A stretch of 64,000 nucleotides of DNA, from positions 6,264,059 through 6,328,058 of the forward strand of contig NC_054744.1 in NCBI RefSeq assembly GCF_018143015.1, in the 5' to 3' direction. Under the pieces are notes generated by a model. The model had not been told where the DNA came from and made no database searches. It worked only from the letters and a program-made list of their open reading frames with translations. Positions 1 to 12,200 of the stretch are shown piece by piece. Source of the stretch: Lytechinus variegatus (taxonomy: Eukaryota > Echinodermata > Echinoidea > Temnopleuroida > Toxopneustidae). Within the stretch, counting starts at the first letter, position 1, and each line of letters opens with the position of its first letter. Position numbers and translations under genes: made by a program.

Positions 1-215
1 CCATGGCATAGTTTCATTCTTCAAGAAATTTATCAACATTGTGATGCACTCAACCCAGGTGAGGTAAATGGGTACCCGGTAGAAAATTCCCTGAATGCGC
101 GAAAGGAATTCCTTGAATGCTAAAGCGCCTAGGCAGCCCATCTAAGGCAGGGGTAATAATAATGGCAAGGCCCGCTGGGAGAACAGTTTTTAGAACTGAA
201 GTGGCTTCCCTAGGT
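1..215 (+). repeat. tRNA-derived SINE, 5' end outside window
   Basis: Shares 'gaggtaaatgggtaccc' and the following body with the SINEs at 13159-13415 and 37436-37700, ending in 'taataataatgg'. The tRNA-like head lies before the window. The style recalls sea-urchin SURF1 SINEs. Confidence 0.7.
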
Positions 216-299
216 AAATATACCTATATTATTAATATTACCATATCATAACAAGGACAGTCATTGGTCTATGTCGGAAAATCCAAGATGTCGTGAAGA

Positions 300-1980
300 A
301 ACCTGAGTCTAAAGTGAATGCTGTTACTTAAAAATGGACATCGTTCATTTAAAATTCACCAAGGACATATGATTTTGGTGTCCACTCAATGGTTTCATGA
401 TTATAATAATACTTCCGATTAGTTACAAAGATATGCACTTGTCCATTTTGCCTAAAAATCCAAGAAAGTTTTCAAAATGGCATCTAAAATGATTCCTAAA
501 ACTCATTAATAATGGTCAGAGTTTATACAATATTAATATGTGAGGAATAATTTCGATATCTACTTGGTGGTATAAAGGGTTAGATAATACATTCGACAAA
601 TAACAAGGATATTTAGTTTTCCATTTTGTCTAAAATCCATGGTAGATTACAAAAATTCATCAAGTGGGTGCTATTACAAATTCATGAATCAATATGATAA
701 CTTATCCCATACATATAAGTGTAGGCACCAAAATATTTCTCACAGGTTGGTATTGTTTGAATAATGTCTCCACTTTTAAGTAACAGTAGTCATTTTGGAA
801 CCCATTTTTTTAAAGCCCACTTGGATTTTAAGGCAAAATAGATAACTGCATAGTCATTGTAGCCAGTCCTTAATATGTATTTTTAATTTCAACTCTTGAA
901 ATACTAGTGTAGACACCAAAATAATATCCCCAGGTGTATGTTTAATGTTCTATATCCACTTTTAAAGTAATAGCAGTCATTTAAGCAATCTTGGATTTTT
1001 GATAAACTTGACATCCGACTGTTCTTTCAACTTGAAACAATACTTGATCCTTTAAACTCTAGTGTAGACACCAAAATCAAATCCACAATGTGCATTTCTA
1101 ATGAACTATGTCTACTTTTAAGAACCACAGTCAATTTAGACCCTGCATTTTGGAGGCCATATCGCATTTTTTGACAGAGCAGACCACTGACAGCCCCTAT
1201 TTACTTATCCAAATGTCTTATTTGACCCTTGAAACCATTGGTTTAGACACCAAACTGGGGGCCGTTCCATAAAGCTGTTCGTAAGTTAAGAGTGACTTTA
1301 AGAACGACTGGTGATCCTTTCTTACGCGCTAAACCATCCCCTATGGTGTATACCATTTACCAAAAGAAAGGATCACCAGTCGTTCTTAAAGTCGTCTTAT
1401 CTTACGAACAGCTTTATGAAACACCCACCTGATATCTCCCAGGCCGATATGAAATGAACTTTGTCCGCTTTAAGTATCAGCAGCCATTTTAAGATCATTT
1501 TTTGGAATTCATCTTTGATTTTTGGACATACCAGACCACTGACTGTCCTTGTAACTTATCTTTATATATTACTTTACCCATACCAGTGGTTTAAAATTAA
1601 ACATCGAAATCACATTTCCATGGACGATATGAAATCAGCTATGTCTGCTTTAATTTTAGCAGCCATTTCAGAATAAATTTTTTGAAGCCATCATGGATTT
1701 TTGGACCCACCAGACCACTCACTGTCCTTGTAACTTTTTTCCAATTTACTACTTCACCCTTAAAATCATTGAATCAAAACCAAATTGCGGATTTTTAGCA
1801 CACGGCAGGCTTTTTTGATGCCATCTTATATTTTCCAGGTATCCTGGGGTCCTTATATTCACTCTACCCTGTGTCAACAAATTATTTTAACTCCTAGACC
1901 ATGGAGTATGAAACTAATTAGGATTCTAGGGTGGATAATGAATGATAGTGAACGGTGGCCATCTTGGATACTATCTTGAA
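300..1980. repeat. Diverged tandem satellite, unit about 165-190 bp
   Basis: Recurring phrases in fixed order: 'tagacaccaaa', then 'tatgaaat..actatgtc..cttttaa', 'cagcagccatttta', 'catggatttttgga', 'accagaccactgactgtcc' and 'ttgtaactt'. Clear units start near 900, 1060, 1240, 1575 and 1740, with weaker ones from about 360. It carries no credible ORF. A foldback element interrupts one unit at 1257-1426. Confidence 0.65.
1257..1426. mobile_element. Foldback MITE, GGGTGTTTCATAAAGC family, copy 1
   Basis: The left arm (ccataaagctgttcgtaag) and its reverse complement at the right frame a hairpin of about 170 bp; the inner arms also pair ('actttaagaacgactggtga' and its complement). Relatives are at 23282-23671 and 37140-37310. 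No coding capacity. Confidence 0.8.
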
Positions 1981-4972
1981 AATAACCACTTTCTCTGATG
2001 CAGATTTTGGTAGATTTTTTAGTATATTATTCCTGAGGTCAATTAGTACTAACAACTGTTGAAAAACAATGTAAGTTCGGAAGTTCTCTAAACATCACAT
2101 GTTATTTCAATAATGAATATGTGCATATGTGCGTGTGTGTGTGGGGGGGGGGGCTAAAATTATATTTTATGTGTTTTTTCTGTCTATCAGTAATTGGAAA
2201 TTAGCCGAGAAGTACATAATTGACAATTCGAATAAAAGTCCTTTAATCGTAAATTGTACTCTAGAATGAGTGGCCAACTGGTGAAAGTTGTATGCCAGTC
2301 AGTGGGGGGGGGGGGAGTAGGGGATATGGTTGGTAGGATGCTCCTCCAACTTGAAGCCTTCAGATATAGGCATTTTAGCTGTCTAGGGATGATAAAATAC
2401 CATAAAATAATTTTATTGTTTAACCGGGCGCAAAATTACTAATACTCCTGATTTTAGTGGGTCTCGATATAGGTGACCCCCCCCCCCCTCAGGCAGTGGG
2501 TGAGGGTGGGGAAAATTGGAACCCTATCATTTCGTGATAGATAAAAAAAGAACAATTTTGGCACAAAAATCCTGCAGGAAATGTGTCATGATAATACCGT
2601 ACCACACTAATATCATCATGATAAGTTATGGCGCCCTCTAGTGTTGTAGTTAGGTTTTCACTGCATAAAATCCTGAAATGGGGGTGACTTTTTACATTAA
2701 TTTACCAATAATAATCATATAAATTACATGTGATGTATTCCTCTGTTATTGGACTGTACAACAAGACGTATGCACTTCATTTTGTATTTTTTTTTGTCCT
2801 AATTCTAGTGCCAAAAAGGGGGAAAATTACATTTTTGGGGTAATATTTTACAATTTTGGGGCATTTTTCGCAAAATCCGCCCCCATATGGCAAAGTGAAA
2901 AAATATTGACCTTACAACATCATCAAATATTCATTCTTGTACACCTCAGACAACTTAAAACTAAAATTGGCGAAGAAAAGTGAGAAATAAGGTTGAAAAC
3001 AATGGATTATCCTATTGGGCTTTGTATAGGCCAATATGGCGCCAAAAAGGACCCCCCACAAAGGGAAGGAAGGGTCTGAAAATTTGACCCCCATCGTTTT
3101 TGGTCTAAGGGGACCCTATTGAAGCCAAAACAACCAAAAAATCAATTTTGGCACGCTAGTCCTACGGGATGACACACCATACCGCACTATAACATCCAAT
3201 GGGGAAATGGCTTTCATTTTCATGAAATATACATTCCATCAAATCTTTAACCCCGTCGTTAACTGCCCATTCATTCTCGAGCAATGGGGGAATGAATACA
3301 GAGTGTCTCAAAGTTTGTGTGAAAAAAGGTGCATTTTCCATAGAACTTCTGCCAAAAAGCAATGCGTAAGGGAAAGATTAGCCCCAAAACACGAATAGAT
3401 GAGTTAATCAAATGGGATGAATCATAAAAATCAGTGAAATGTAGTTTCTCCTGTACTCATTACTGAATACCCTGACTTGATACGATTAATTTTTCCCCCT
3501 CTCCATCAACTTTTAAGAAAAAAGGTGCATATTTTCATAAAAATATTACGTGTTATATCGACGGACGCCCGTGCGTACGAGCAGGAGGAAGTCAAATGTC
3601 TCGTATTTTTCATAATGATTTGAAGAAGAGATATAAAAAGTCATTTGGCGGGCTGTATCACAGAAAATTGTCAAAAATAACAAAGTTCTAGTTAATTGAA
3701 ATAAGGCTAGAATTTATATAATTTCATAAAATGAAGAGGTTCTACAGGCTAGCGTTCGAACTTGACATTCCGTTTTGTTGACGATCATGAGCATGATCAG
3801 TCATCTTTGTTAACCATCCGATAGCTTCTGTGGGAAACCGGTGAAAGCACATTTATTTAATGAAAGTTATGGAAACACAAGCATTGATTCGAGGAAATAT
3901 AACTGTTATACTTCTTGACCATTTTTTTGTGATAAGGTATAGCAGATATTGCACTTTTTAGGCCGCGATATGTGATTTGCGAAAATTCAGTGACCCCCGC
4001 CAAATGAGTTTTTTGGTATCGGCTTTCTTCAAATTGTTTTTGCTCACTCATGCGTGAATGAGGAATAATCTGAGTAATATCAGATGAAGGAGGAGATACT
4101 TTACATTGGTAGGTCATTAAATTGTCTATTGTATTTTCCCTCCTAGGAGCCCCTATATAAGAGGCAGACGAAGAGTACATACGGTAGTACCGGTCCCGGG
4201 ATACCGGTACCGAAATGTTTCTGTTTTCGAGCTGATCCACGTACGAGACGAATTGTGTAGGTTCATCGGATCGGAACGACGATATCTCAAGATAGATATC
4301 TCGCTCGTGAAAGATGCTTACCGTATGAGTTGGATTTGTTGGAGTGATGCTGTGATGTGAGTTGAATTGTATTGAAGCAGTATGTAGTTTCTGCAATATG
4401 CCTTGCCTTTAAATGAATTTTTGAGAATCATTTCATAGTTAAACTCAACGTTAGAAGTTAGAACTGCGTTTTGATGCGCTGAGCAAACATCATACCACTC
4501 ACACATTGACAATGCTGAAATCGATGAACGGAATTCGAATCGGAATCTTGCGAACCACCCCTGCCGCCCAGCCAGGCACGCATTTGTCTTGTCTTGGCCT
4601 GACGTTGAAGTTGGCTTTGCTTCAAATTCAATCATTCATGTGAACTGAGTCTGAGATCTAGCTGTTGAGCAAGTGAGTATCACACTGTGTCCTAGACCAA
4701 AAGCTTCAGTCTCTGTATTTTGGTTGTTCCGCTGAACTGCGTTGGCTCCAGCTCCACTCACCATACATGATCATTTTATTACATAGGCCTAGCCCTAGCC
4801 TAGGCCTACATGTAGCTATATTACATGATTGTTTTTTTTTTAAAATACAGACAAATTATACATCACTTGAAAGGTTTTTTCAAGACAAATTCAATGGTGA
4901 AGACCAAATTACAATTGGAGCACCATAACTGAAGATATGGCCTCTTAAAGGGACACTATACGCGGAACTTTT
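1981..4972. other. Gene-free stretch with a diverged duplication
   Basis: No gene found. Contains a GT/G tract at about 2128-2152 and G or C runs. A diverged duplicate pair is present: about 2460-2640 and 3060-3200 share 'caattttggcac', 'cctacgggatg/cctgcaggaaatg' and 'accataccgcac'. Minus-strand ORFs of 179 and 105 codons at 3857-4635 show no recognisable domain and have non-protein-like composition. Confidence 0.5.
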
Positions 4973-5254
4973 CTGCCACCCAAGACAAGTACGGCATACG
5001 GTACCCAGTTGTTGTGTATCCGGACGGGTTGTGTGTCCGGACGATCAATTTTAGAATGTCTTTGGAAAAAAATTACAAGCGAAGTTTCATCAATTATTAG
5101 TACAAAATGTTAGGAAATATTATAAAGAACAAAACAGAAAATTATTAGAAGTAATGAATTCACATTTTTAGTGTAATCCACAGACAAAAAAGAAGGCTTC
5201 AAAAAGATAAAGTGTCCGGACACCCGACCCCCCATCCTACCCATTGGGTGGCAG
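4973..5254. mobile_element. Short terminal-inverted-repeat element
   Basis: Perfect 11-bp ends CTGCCACCCAA / TTGGGTGGCAG frame 282 bp. 'gtgtccggac' phrases occur near both ends (about 5030 and 5214). No coding capacity. Target duplication unclear. Confidence 0.6.
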
Positions 5255-7147
5255 ATCTACAGGTACTTGTAGATCTAAGAAACTTCCATCCTTTTTTTTC
5301 ATGTAGGTTACTAAGTTAATTTGACTAAAATGCAACACAAGATCAAGATGTATGAATTCATATTTCTCTTATTCAAACAGCTTCTATTTGTGAATATATA
5401 GTATACAAGAAGAAAGATAACAAATTAGAATAAGACAAGAGAAGTGCATGGGATGCTTTGCGTTGTTAAAAAAATTAATCAACTCTTGGGGATCTCATTC
5501 CTCAACAGACTTTAATCAGAAAATAAAAATGAATGTCCCACTATACTTCCCGGTATCTGTAAGATTTATATCATTCAAAAGTAGAAAATTAAGTTTGTCA
5601 AGTAAATTTTTTTTTCTTTCTGTTTGTCCATGTTCACTCTGTATTCTGTATAATTACCATGATGTCTCAAACTTGTTTGCAGATCCGAGAATGCGAGATC
5701 AGACAGCTGGAGCTGCAACAGTAGCTAGAAATGTACTCCACTGCTTAGAATTATAGAATATATTAACATTAAATATATTGGAATATATAAAGTTAAAAAG
5801 CAAGTCTCTGACATTATCTGAATTTCTACTACATTTAAAATCACATTTACAAAATAATCTCCCTCCTAGTAAACATAATAAAACAGGGACCCATTATTGT
5901 GTACATCATGTGAATTGATGAGACAGCTTATTGATATGATGACACAAAACAACAGAATATAGATATAGTCATGTATCTATTCATTTTAATACCAGTACCA
6001 GGCAGCAGTCAATGCATGGTCTGCGCCTGTACACCATGAAAAAAAAATGAGACTGGAATTAAACATGCTTTAATTCCCGCCTGTTTTTTTTTTTCTTGAA
6101 ATATTAAGTTGAAATTATCATTAATTTATCATCAATACACATAATTCATGCAGAAATCAAATGCACAACTTATCACCTACAACTAATTTCAATGGGTTTA
6201 ACAATAACATACATGCATCAAGTACCACACCCACGGCCACCACGCCCACTCACTCCTTTCGGTCAGCCATGGCACCAAAATCACACTCTAGGCGGCACAA
6301 CATGGGCTTGCATTCGCCTCTTGCGCAGCTATGCGACACATTCTTATATATCAAAATTAGATTTTCTGATACAAATACACTTCAAAGAATTAATTTATAT
6401 CTGATATTTGACTGTTCCCTGGGAAATTTTCTGTTTATACGGCTTTGAAGTAAGAAAATAGAAACATGATTTACCTTAAGTGTCCAAAAAACTCCTTTTT
6501 GTAACGAAAAACATTGCCGACATTGAACTGAAATCGTCACTAACTTGTAGAAGAAAGTCTGCCGATTTTAATGATACATAACACATGGTTATTTGATGCC
6601 CCTAGAGGGTGTCAACAAGTAAAAGTAACTTGCAAGATTAACCCGGTTCTGGAGTCATATTTCCAAAATGGCGACTTCCATCGTGTGACGACGGACAGGT
6701 GGTGCTCTCGAAAACGGCCTTAAAAACAACATTTTGGCGATGCAAATGTGAGTAAATTGACTAGAAATAAGAAGTTTAGATATAATAGAAAAAGATCGTA
6801 ACATTTTATGAAAAAAGGATTTGAAATGTTGATACACTGGCTCAATGAATTTTGCCCATTTTGTGTGTTGGCAGAATAGGAAATGTGTTAAACGCGAACC
6901 CGTTGCGATCGCTACTACATGAATGGGGATTACAGTAAAATGTCAGAAATTGTTGAATAAATCCCCAGAAACGTCTGTCCTGTCTGTGTCCATGTCCTTT
7001 CTATTCCTTTCTCCAATTACTTTTTTTAATTTTAAGAATGAAACGAGAATGAAATGAGTTCGGAATGTGAATGGGTTGTGTGAAAACAGAACAAATTAAA
7101 GAAAAAGATATATGAAAGTACGGTATAAGAAAATTTGACAATTATGT
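5255..7147. other. AT-rich intergenic stretch
   Basis: No supported gene. At about 6650-6750 a short GC-richer segment contains 'aaaatggcgacttcc' and a donor-like 'gcaaat|gtgagt'. It could be a non-coding first exon or promoter of the RGS9BP gene, but its ATG is followed by a stop after six codons. Nothing else stands out. Confidence 0.4.
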
Positions 7148-7218
7148 GGTAACTCCCAATAGGAACGTTACTCAGCAGGACAGCATTTTGCTGGTAATGC
7201 CAAGTTAATTGGTATACC
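7148..7218 (+). repeat. Repeat fragment, 'ggacagcattttgctggta' family
   Basis: Shares 'gtggtaactccc', 'ggacagcattttgctggta' and 'ttggtatacc' with copies at about 32320-32410 (+) and 48890-48985 (-). Short and diverged. Confidence 0.6.
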
Positions 7219-7262
7219 AGGCGCGTAAAACCCCAAAACGTCCCCATAAAGAAAAAAAAGAA

Positions 7263-7495
7263 GGGCAATTCCACAGGTTGGGACAAATCTGTAACGTGAG
7301 TAACCGACACATTCCAAAGATTTGCCAGGAGCATAATAGAATTTCCCAAGTTTTGTTTTTATACAAAGGATAGTCAGACTGTGTACTTTGTTGTGATATG
7401 GAGATGTTTAGTTCCTATCAATAATAAAGGAGTTACAGCTCCAAGTATGAGTCAAGGTGTCTCCAAATGTAACGTGAGTAACCGTGGAATAGCCC
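7263..7495. mobile_element. GGGCAATTCCA-ended MITE, copy 1
   Basis: Ends 'gggcaattccac' and 'gtggaatagccc' are inverted; 'gtaacgtgagtaaccg' is repeated directly at about 7291 and 7468. Same terminal family as 23298-23494 and 52786-52982. Confidence 0.6.
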
Positions 7496-9084
7496 AGCTA
7501 AGGAAGAAGAGAGGAGAAAAGGAGAAGGGAAGGGAGGAAAGGGAAGAAAGGTAGCTTTGTGTTTCTTTTCCCCCCTTTTTATTCTTTTTTTCTCAAAAGA
7601 GAAACTACTTTATTCTTGCTCTATATTTTTATATGAATTTTGCTTAAATGACAGTATTGAAGTTCTTCATTGTTTCCCCCACCCTTTCTCTTACCCTATT
7701 TTTCCACCTCAGCTTTATGTTTTTCTTGTCAATTAAAGTTCAAATGTATATAGGGCATGGATTTAGGGTAAGGTTAGGCCTAAGTATATATGAAGTTATC
7801 CTTTTTTTTGATCGTGCAACTTCTGGTCGGGTGGGATTGTTGGGTGGGATTTTTTTGGGGGGGATAACAATAAGCAATTATAGATGGCATGGTTAACTCA
7901 AGCCTTTTTTATGTTTTTCTTTATTTTTATAGACTAGTAAATTTTATGTCAGACCAGTAAAAAATGATCAGGTTGGGCTAGTAGAAAAAAAGGGTTAGTG
8001 ACAGTGTGGAGACCTGAAATAGATCTCTCTTTAGATCCTGACTCGGACCTAGCGTTAACTCAAGTCTAATTATAGTGTTGTTACTGTTCAGACTTTAGTG
8101 TGTGTGTGGACGGGGGGGGGGTGTTCAAACTGTTGTCGAGTGATGGAACATAATAAAGCAAGAAAGCAAAGTGACCTGCCAGAAGCTTTTTTCACATTTC
8201 AGGCATTGAAATTTAATAGTTTGGTGCTCACTTCAATTAGAATTTTTTTGAACCCTCCCTTTGTCTATAATTAGAACATCATTCCCTATAATATTGTAGG
8301 AGAAGCATGTTTAAAATGTTCTCTCTTTAAAAAAGAAAAGAAATTTTAAAAACCTCTTTGAACAAACTCATTTCAGCCTCAAGCTCTAGATCTAGAGCCC
8401 TATGCGTGGCCCAATTTCTTGTTCATATACTCTACCATTAGAGAAAACTTCAGACTTTGGCATGAGTTAATTGCCCCTTCATGATCATTCCTGACCTGGA
8501 GTATCTTGCAGTATCTATGAAAAGGGAGCAAAAAATTGAAAGCAAAAACCAAATCCCACAAGCGCACATGACCTCATTGCGCATGTACGTAGCCAGCAAG
8601 CTATGCGCGTATGTAACCTTCATTTACTGAGCGCAATGAATTGAACCGTATTGTGACGTCACCTCCCAAAGCCGTGCAATGGTACGTCTTGCGTGCAACG
8701 GTACGAATGTTTGACATTCAGCCTCCCATTTGCTCGCGTACAACGAGCTAAGTAGGCGTTGTACAATAATTTTTATGCAATGGTGCCCCAGGTCATACAT
8801 TAGCAGTGGCCTGGTGGCCCAGGGCAACCAAAAAGGAGTAGGGCCACCAAAGTCCTTTAAATATGCCAACACTTGGTTGCCCTGTTGCAGTTTTGATAAA
8901 TTGTAATGTTTTCTAAAATGTGTTCGGGCCACTAGATTTACTTCGAAAGCCACCAAAATGTGAAATCGATTTTGGTGAACCGATCGGGCCACCAAGAAAA
9001 AAAGTTAGTGTGGAGCCGTGCTCTTAAACTTACCATTTATATATGTTGGACATCACTTTACTGTACATTCATTATCATTTTCAG
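7496..9084. other. RGS9BP upstream flank
   Basis: No gene. Has a purine-rich run (about 7500-7550), a T/C run, a G-tract at 8110-8119, a CpG-richer segment (8560-8770) with a CRE-like octamer, and a 'ggcccagggcaacc' / 'gggccaccaag' repeat-like block (about 8810-9000). A distal promoter may lie here. Confidence 0.35.
8654..8661. promoter_or_regulatory. CRE-like palindrome upstream of RGS9BP
   Basis: TGACGTCA, the full cAMP-response-element palindrome, inside a locally CpG-rich stretch (about 8560-8770) roughly 0.4 kb before the inferred RGS9BP 5' exon. A second copy of the octamer core occurs inside a foldback element at about 15295, so chance or repeat origin is possible. Confidence 0.2.
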
Positions 9085-9283
9085 TTATATTCCACCATCA
9101 AGCTTGTGAAGGATTCAAGATAAAATTCCAGGAAAGGAAACCTGGCTTGCCAGCTAATATTCATCTTGGATTCAGAAGAGAAGAGAAAACACTAAAAGAA
9201 GAGTTCATCATATAGTTTGTCAACTATCATATCCATTCCATTGGCATGAATGCTTTGCAGTTTGGAAAGAACATGATTCGAAG
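9085..9283 (+). CDS. RGS9BP: RGS9BP exon 1: 5' UTR plus residues 1-12
   Basis: The coding part is 9246-9283. It ends AG|gtaaga in phase 2 and joins exon 2 to make an arginine codon. A pyrimidine-rich stretch ending in AG at 9083-9084 looks like an acceptor. The untranslated leader may therefore start at 9085, with a further non-coding exon upstream that I cannot place. An in-frame stop at 9213-9215 excludes a longer N terminus from this exon. The next intron is only 469 nt. Confidence 0.65.
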
Positions 9284-12200
9284 GTAAGATTTCATTTTCT
9301 TATTTCTATGCTTCAATAATCTTATTTATTGACGAATTCATGCAGTAGGCCTATGTACACATCAGATATTTATATGGGATGTAAGATTCACAAAAGAGTG
9401 AGCAGTTACAGTAATTGTGTTAGAAAAAATATTTGTAAAATTACTGGCCAGACAGTAAGGTATTTTGAACAGGCCTATGTACAAGTTTATATAGGGGTGC
9501 AAGATAACAAAGGTATTAGAATAATTTTTTGTCAGTTGGGGATATTATGGAGTTTCAGGACGTAATCATCTCTTTTTATACTCTATTTTTTGTCCTCTCC
9601 CCCCCCCCCTTTCCCAATTTCTTTTTCATTAAACTTGTAAAGTCATTGGGGAGATATAGAGATGCCATTTTTTTTCTGCCCTCAATATTATGTTTAAATT
9701 GGTTTTAGGGGGTTTTAATGATTTTTTTTCCTTTCTGATTATATCTTTGAAGGCATAATAGCTGCAATCGCAACCACTCAGAAGAACACACCGGTATACA
9801 AAGTGACCCTGATACTGATGAGATAGAAGACTGTGGCATGCCACTTTGCACAAAGGTAATTAGACCAAAAGTTTCAGTCTGCTGACCCTCATTTGGTGGT
9901 TTCAAGTTCGGTGTTGACCTTTTGGTGTTGGTTTTAGGTCAATTTCAACATGATTTTAACACCAAACATAACATGAAGATGGTCCCGAAGAGTCACTCAC
10001 TAGTTGTTGAGATGTCAATAGTGTGATCTGGATCTGTTTTACATAATCTGAATAAGTTTTGGAGCTAGGGGAAGCAATCCAAATTTCAACACCAAGGCCA
10101 ACATCGAACTTGAAATCACCCATTGGCTACACTTATATGGCAGGGATAGTAGTAAAATGTCAGAAATTTTTTTTTTTTTTAAATCCTAGGAAAAGGACAA
10201 TTCTGTTAAAAAGGTAATGGACATACATGTATGTCATTAGGGAAAGATGATGAAAAATGACGAAAGTTTTTGCAATATTTGATCTATAAACGTCAACATC
10301 TGTATTATGATGAATCTTACACTGATAGACTATCTGATAATCGATGCATAGAATATTGTATTTTGTGTATTTGAATTTGGCAAATCCTTGAAACATTAAG
10401 CATGTGTGTATGTGTGGTTCCAATTTTCTTTATATATTACTTCACTTAAAAATCTGCTCAAGGCATCATGAACTATAAAACAGAGACTAAAATTCATTTT
10501 CAGGGAGGTATGACTCACTGCCTTGGACGTACATGTATAGAATCTCCTCATTTTGAAGCTTTCGTACCCAGGGTCCGACATGTACATGATATATCAAATT
10601 TCAACCTCCGTACGTGCATGCATGGTACCAAAGACTGGTTTATGAGCAAGTCATGTCATTTAAAGGAGAATGAAACCATTGGAACAAGATAGCTTGTGTG
10701 AAAAACAGAAAAATCAAAGAAACAGATCAACGAAAGTTTGAGAAAAATCTGACAAATAATGAGAAAGTTATGAGCATTTGAATATTGCGATCACTAATGC
10801 TATGGAGATAGCAAATTGGCAATGGGACAAAGATGTGTGATGTCACTTGTGAACAACTCTCCCCATTACTTTAGTATATATTTCACTTGAATTGCCTCTT
10901 TTATCACATCTATCCGTAGATCATGTGTTCTTTCTACATGAGGGCATGTAATATATATTTTTTAAGAATACATCATGGATAAAGAGTTTGTATCACCATA
11001 AGAGATAAGAGATAATGTATTTTTTCCAATGCCCATTTGAAAACTCTAGTTGGTGAAAGAGTTCAACATTGAGACGGCTCGTTACCATGACCTTACGTTG
11101 ACCCTAGGAGGATCCAGTGACTCTGAGTACCTACGTGATGAGCTCAAGAGGACAAGGAAGAATGCCTTTGATCTAGCCAAGAAAAGTATGCGCAAGTTGC
11201 TACCTCACCTCAAAGAGTAAGTGGATGTTGTATTTGATTGTAAAGTTCACCCTGATGAGCTGGTTTTTGTCTCACCTGCGAAGCAAAGTGAGACTATAGG
11301 CGCCGCTTTTCCGACGGCGACGGCGTCGGCGTCAACATCAAATCTTAACCTGAGGTTAAGTTTTTGAAATGATGTCATAACTTAGAAAGTATATGGACCT
11401 AGTTAATAAAACTTGGCCATAAGGTTAATCAAGTATTACTGAACATCCTATTAGAGTTTCATGTCACATGACCAAGGTCAAAGGTCATTTAGGGTCAATG
11501 AACTTAGACCATGTTGGAGGAATCAACATCGAAATCTTAACCTGAGGTTAAGTTTTTGAAATGTCATCATAACTTAGAAAATATATGGACCTAGTTCATG
11601 AAACTTGGACATAAGGTTAATCAAGTATCACTGAACATCCTGCATGAGTTTCACGTCACATGACCAAGGTCAAAGGTCATTTAGGGTCAATGAACTTTGG
11701 CCGAATTGGGGATATCTGTTGAATTCCCATCATAACTTTGAAAGTTTATGGATCTGATTCATGAAACTTGGACATAATAGTAATCAAGCATCACTGAAAA
11801 TTTTGTGCAAGTTTCAGGTCTCATGATTAAGGTTAAAGGTCATTTTGGGTCAATGAACTTTGGCCGAATCGGGGGTATCTGTTGAATTACCATCATAACT
11901 TTGAAAGTTTATTGGTCTAGTTCATTAAACTTGGACATTAGAGTAATCAAGTATCACTGAACATCCTGTGCGCGTTTCAGGTCACATGACCAAGGTCAAA
12001 GGTCAATGAACTTTGGCCGAATTGGGTGTATCAGTTGAATTACCATCATAACTTTGAAAGTTTATGGATCTGATTCACGAAACTTGTACATAAGAGTAAT
12101 CAAGTATCACTGAACATCCTGTTCGAGTTTCAGGTCACATGATCAAGGTCAAAGGTCATGTAAGGTCAATGAACTTTGGCCATGTTGGGGTTTTTCGTTG

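Noticed and set aside
3857..4635. Minus-strand ORFs of 179 and 105 codons
   Set aside because: No recognisable motif, overlapping frames, no splice or promoter support. Composition looks like chance.
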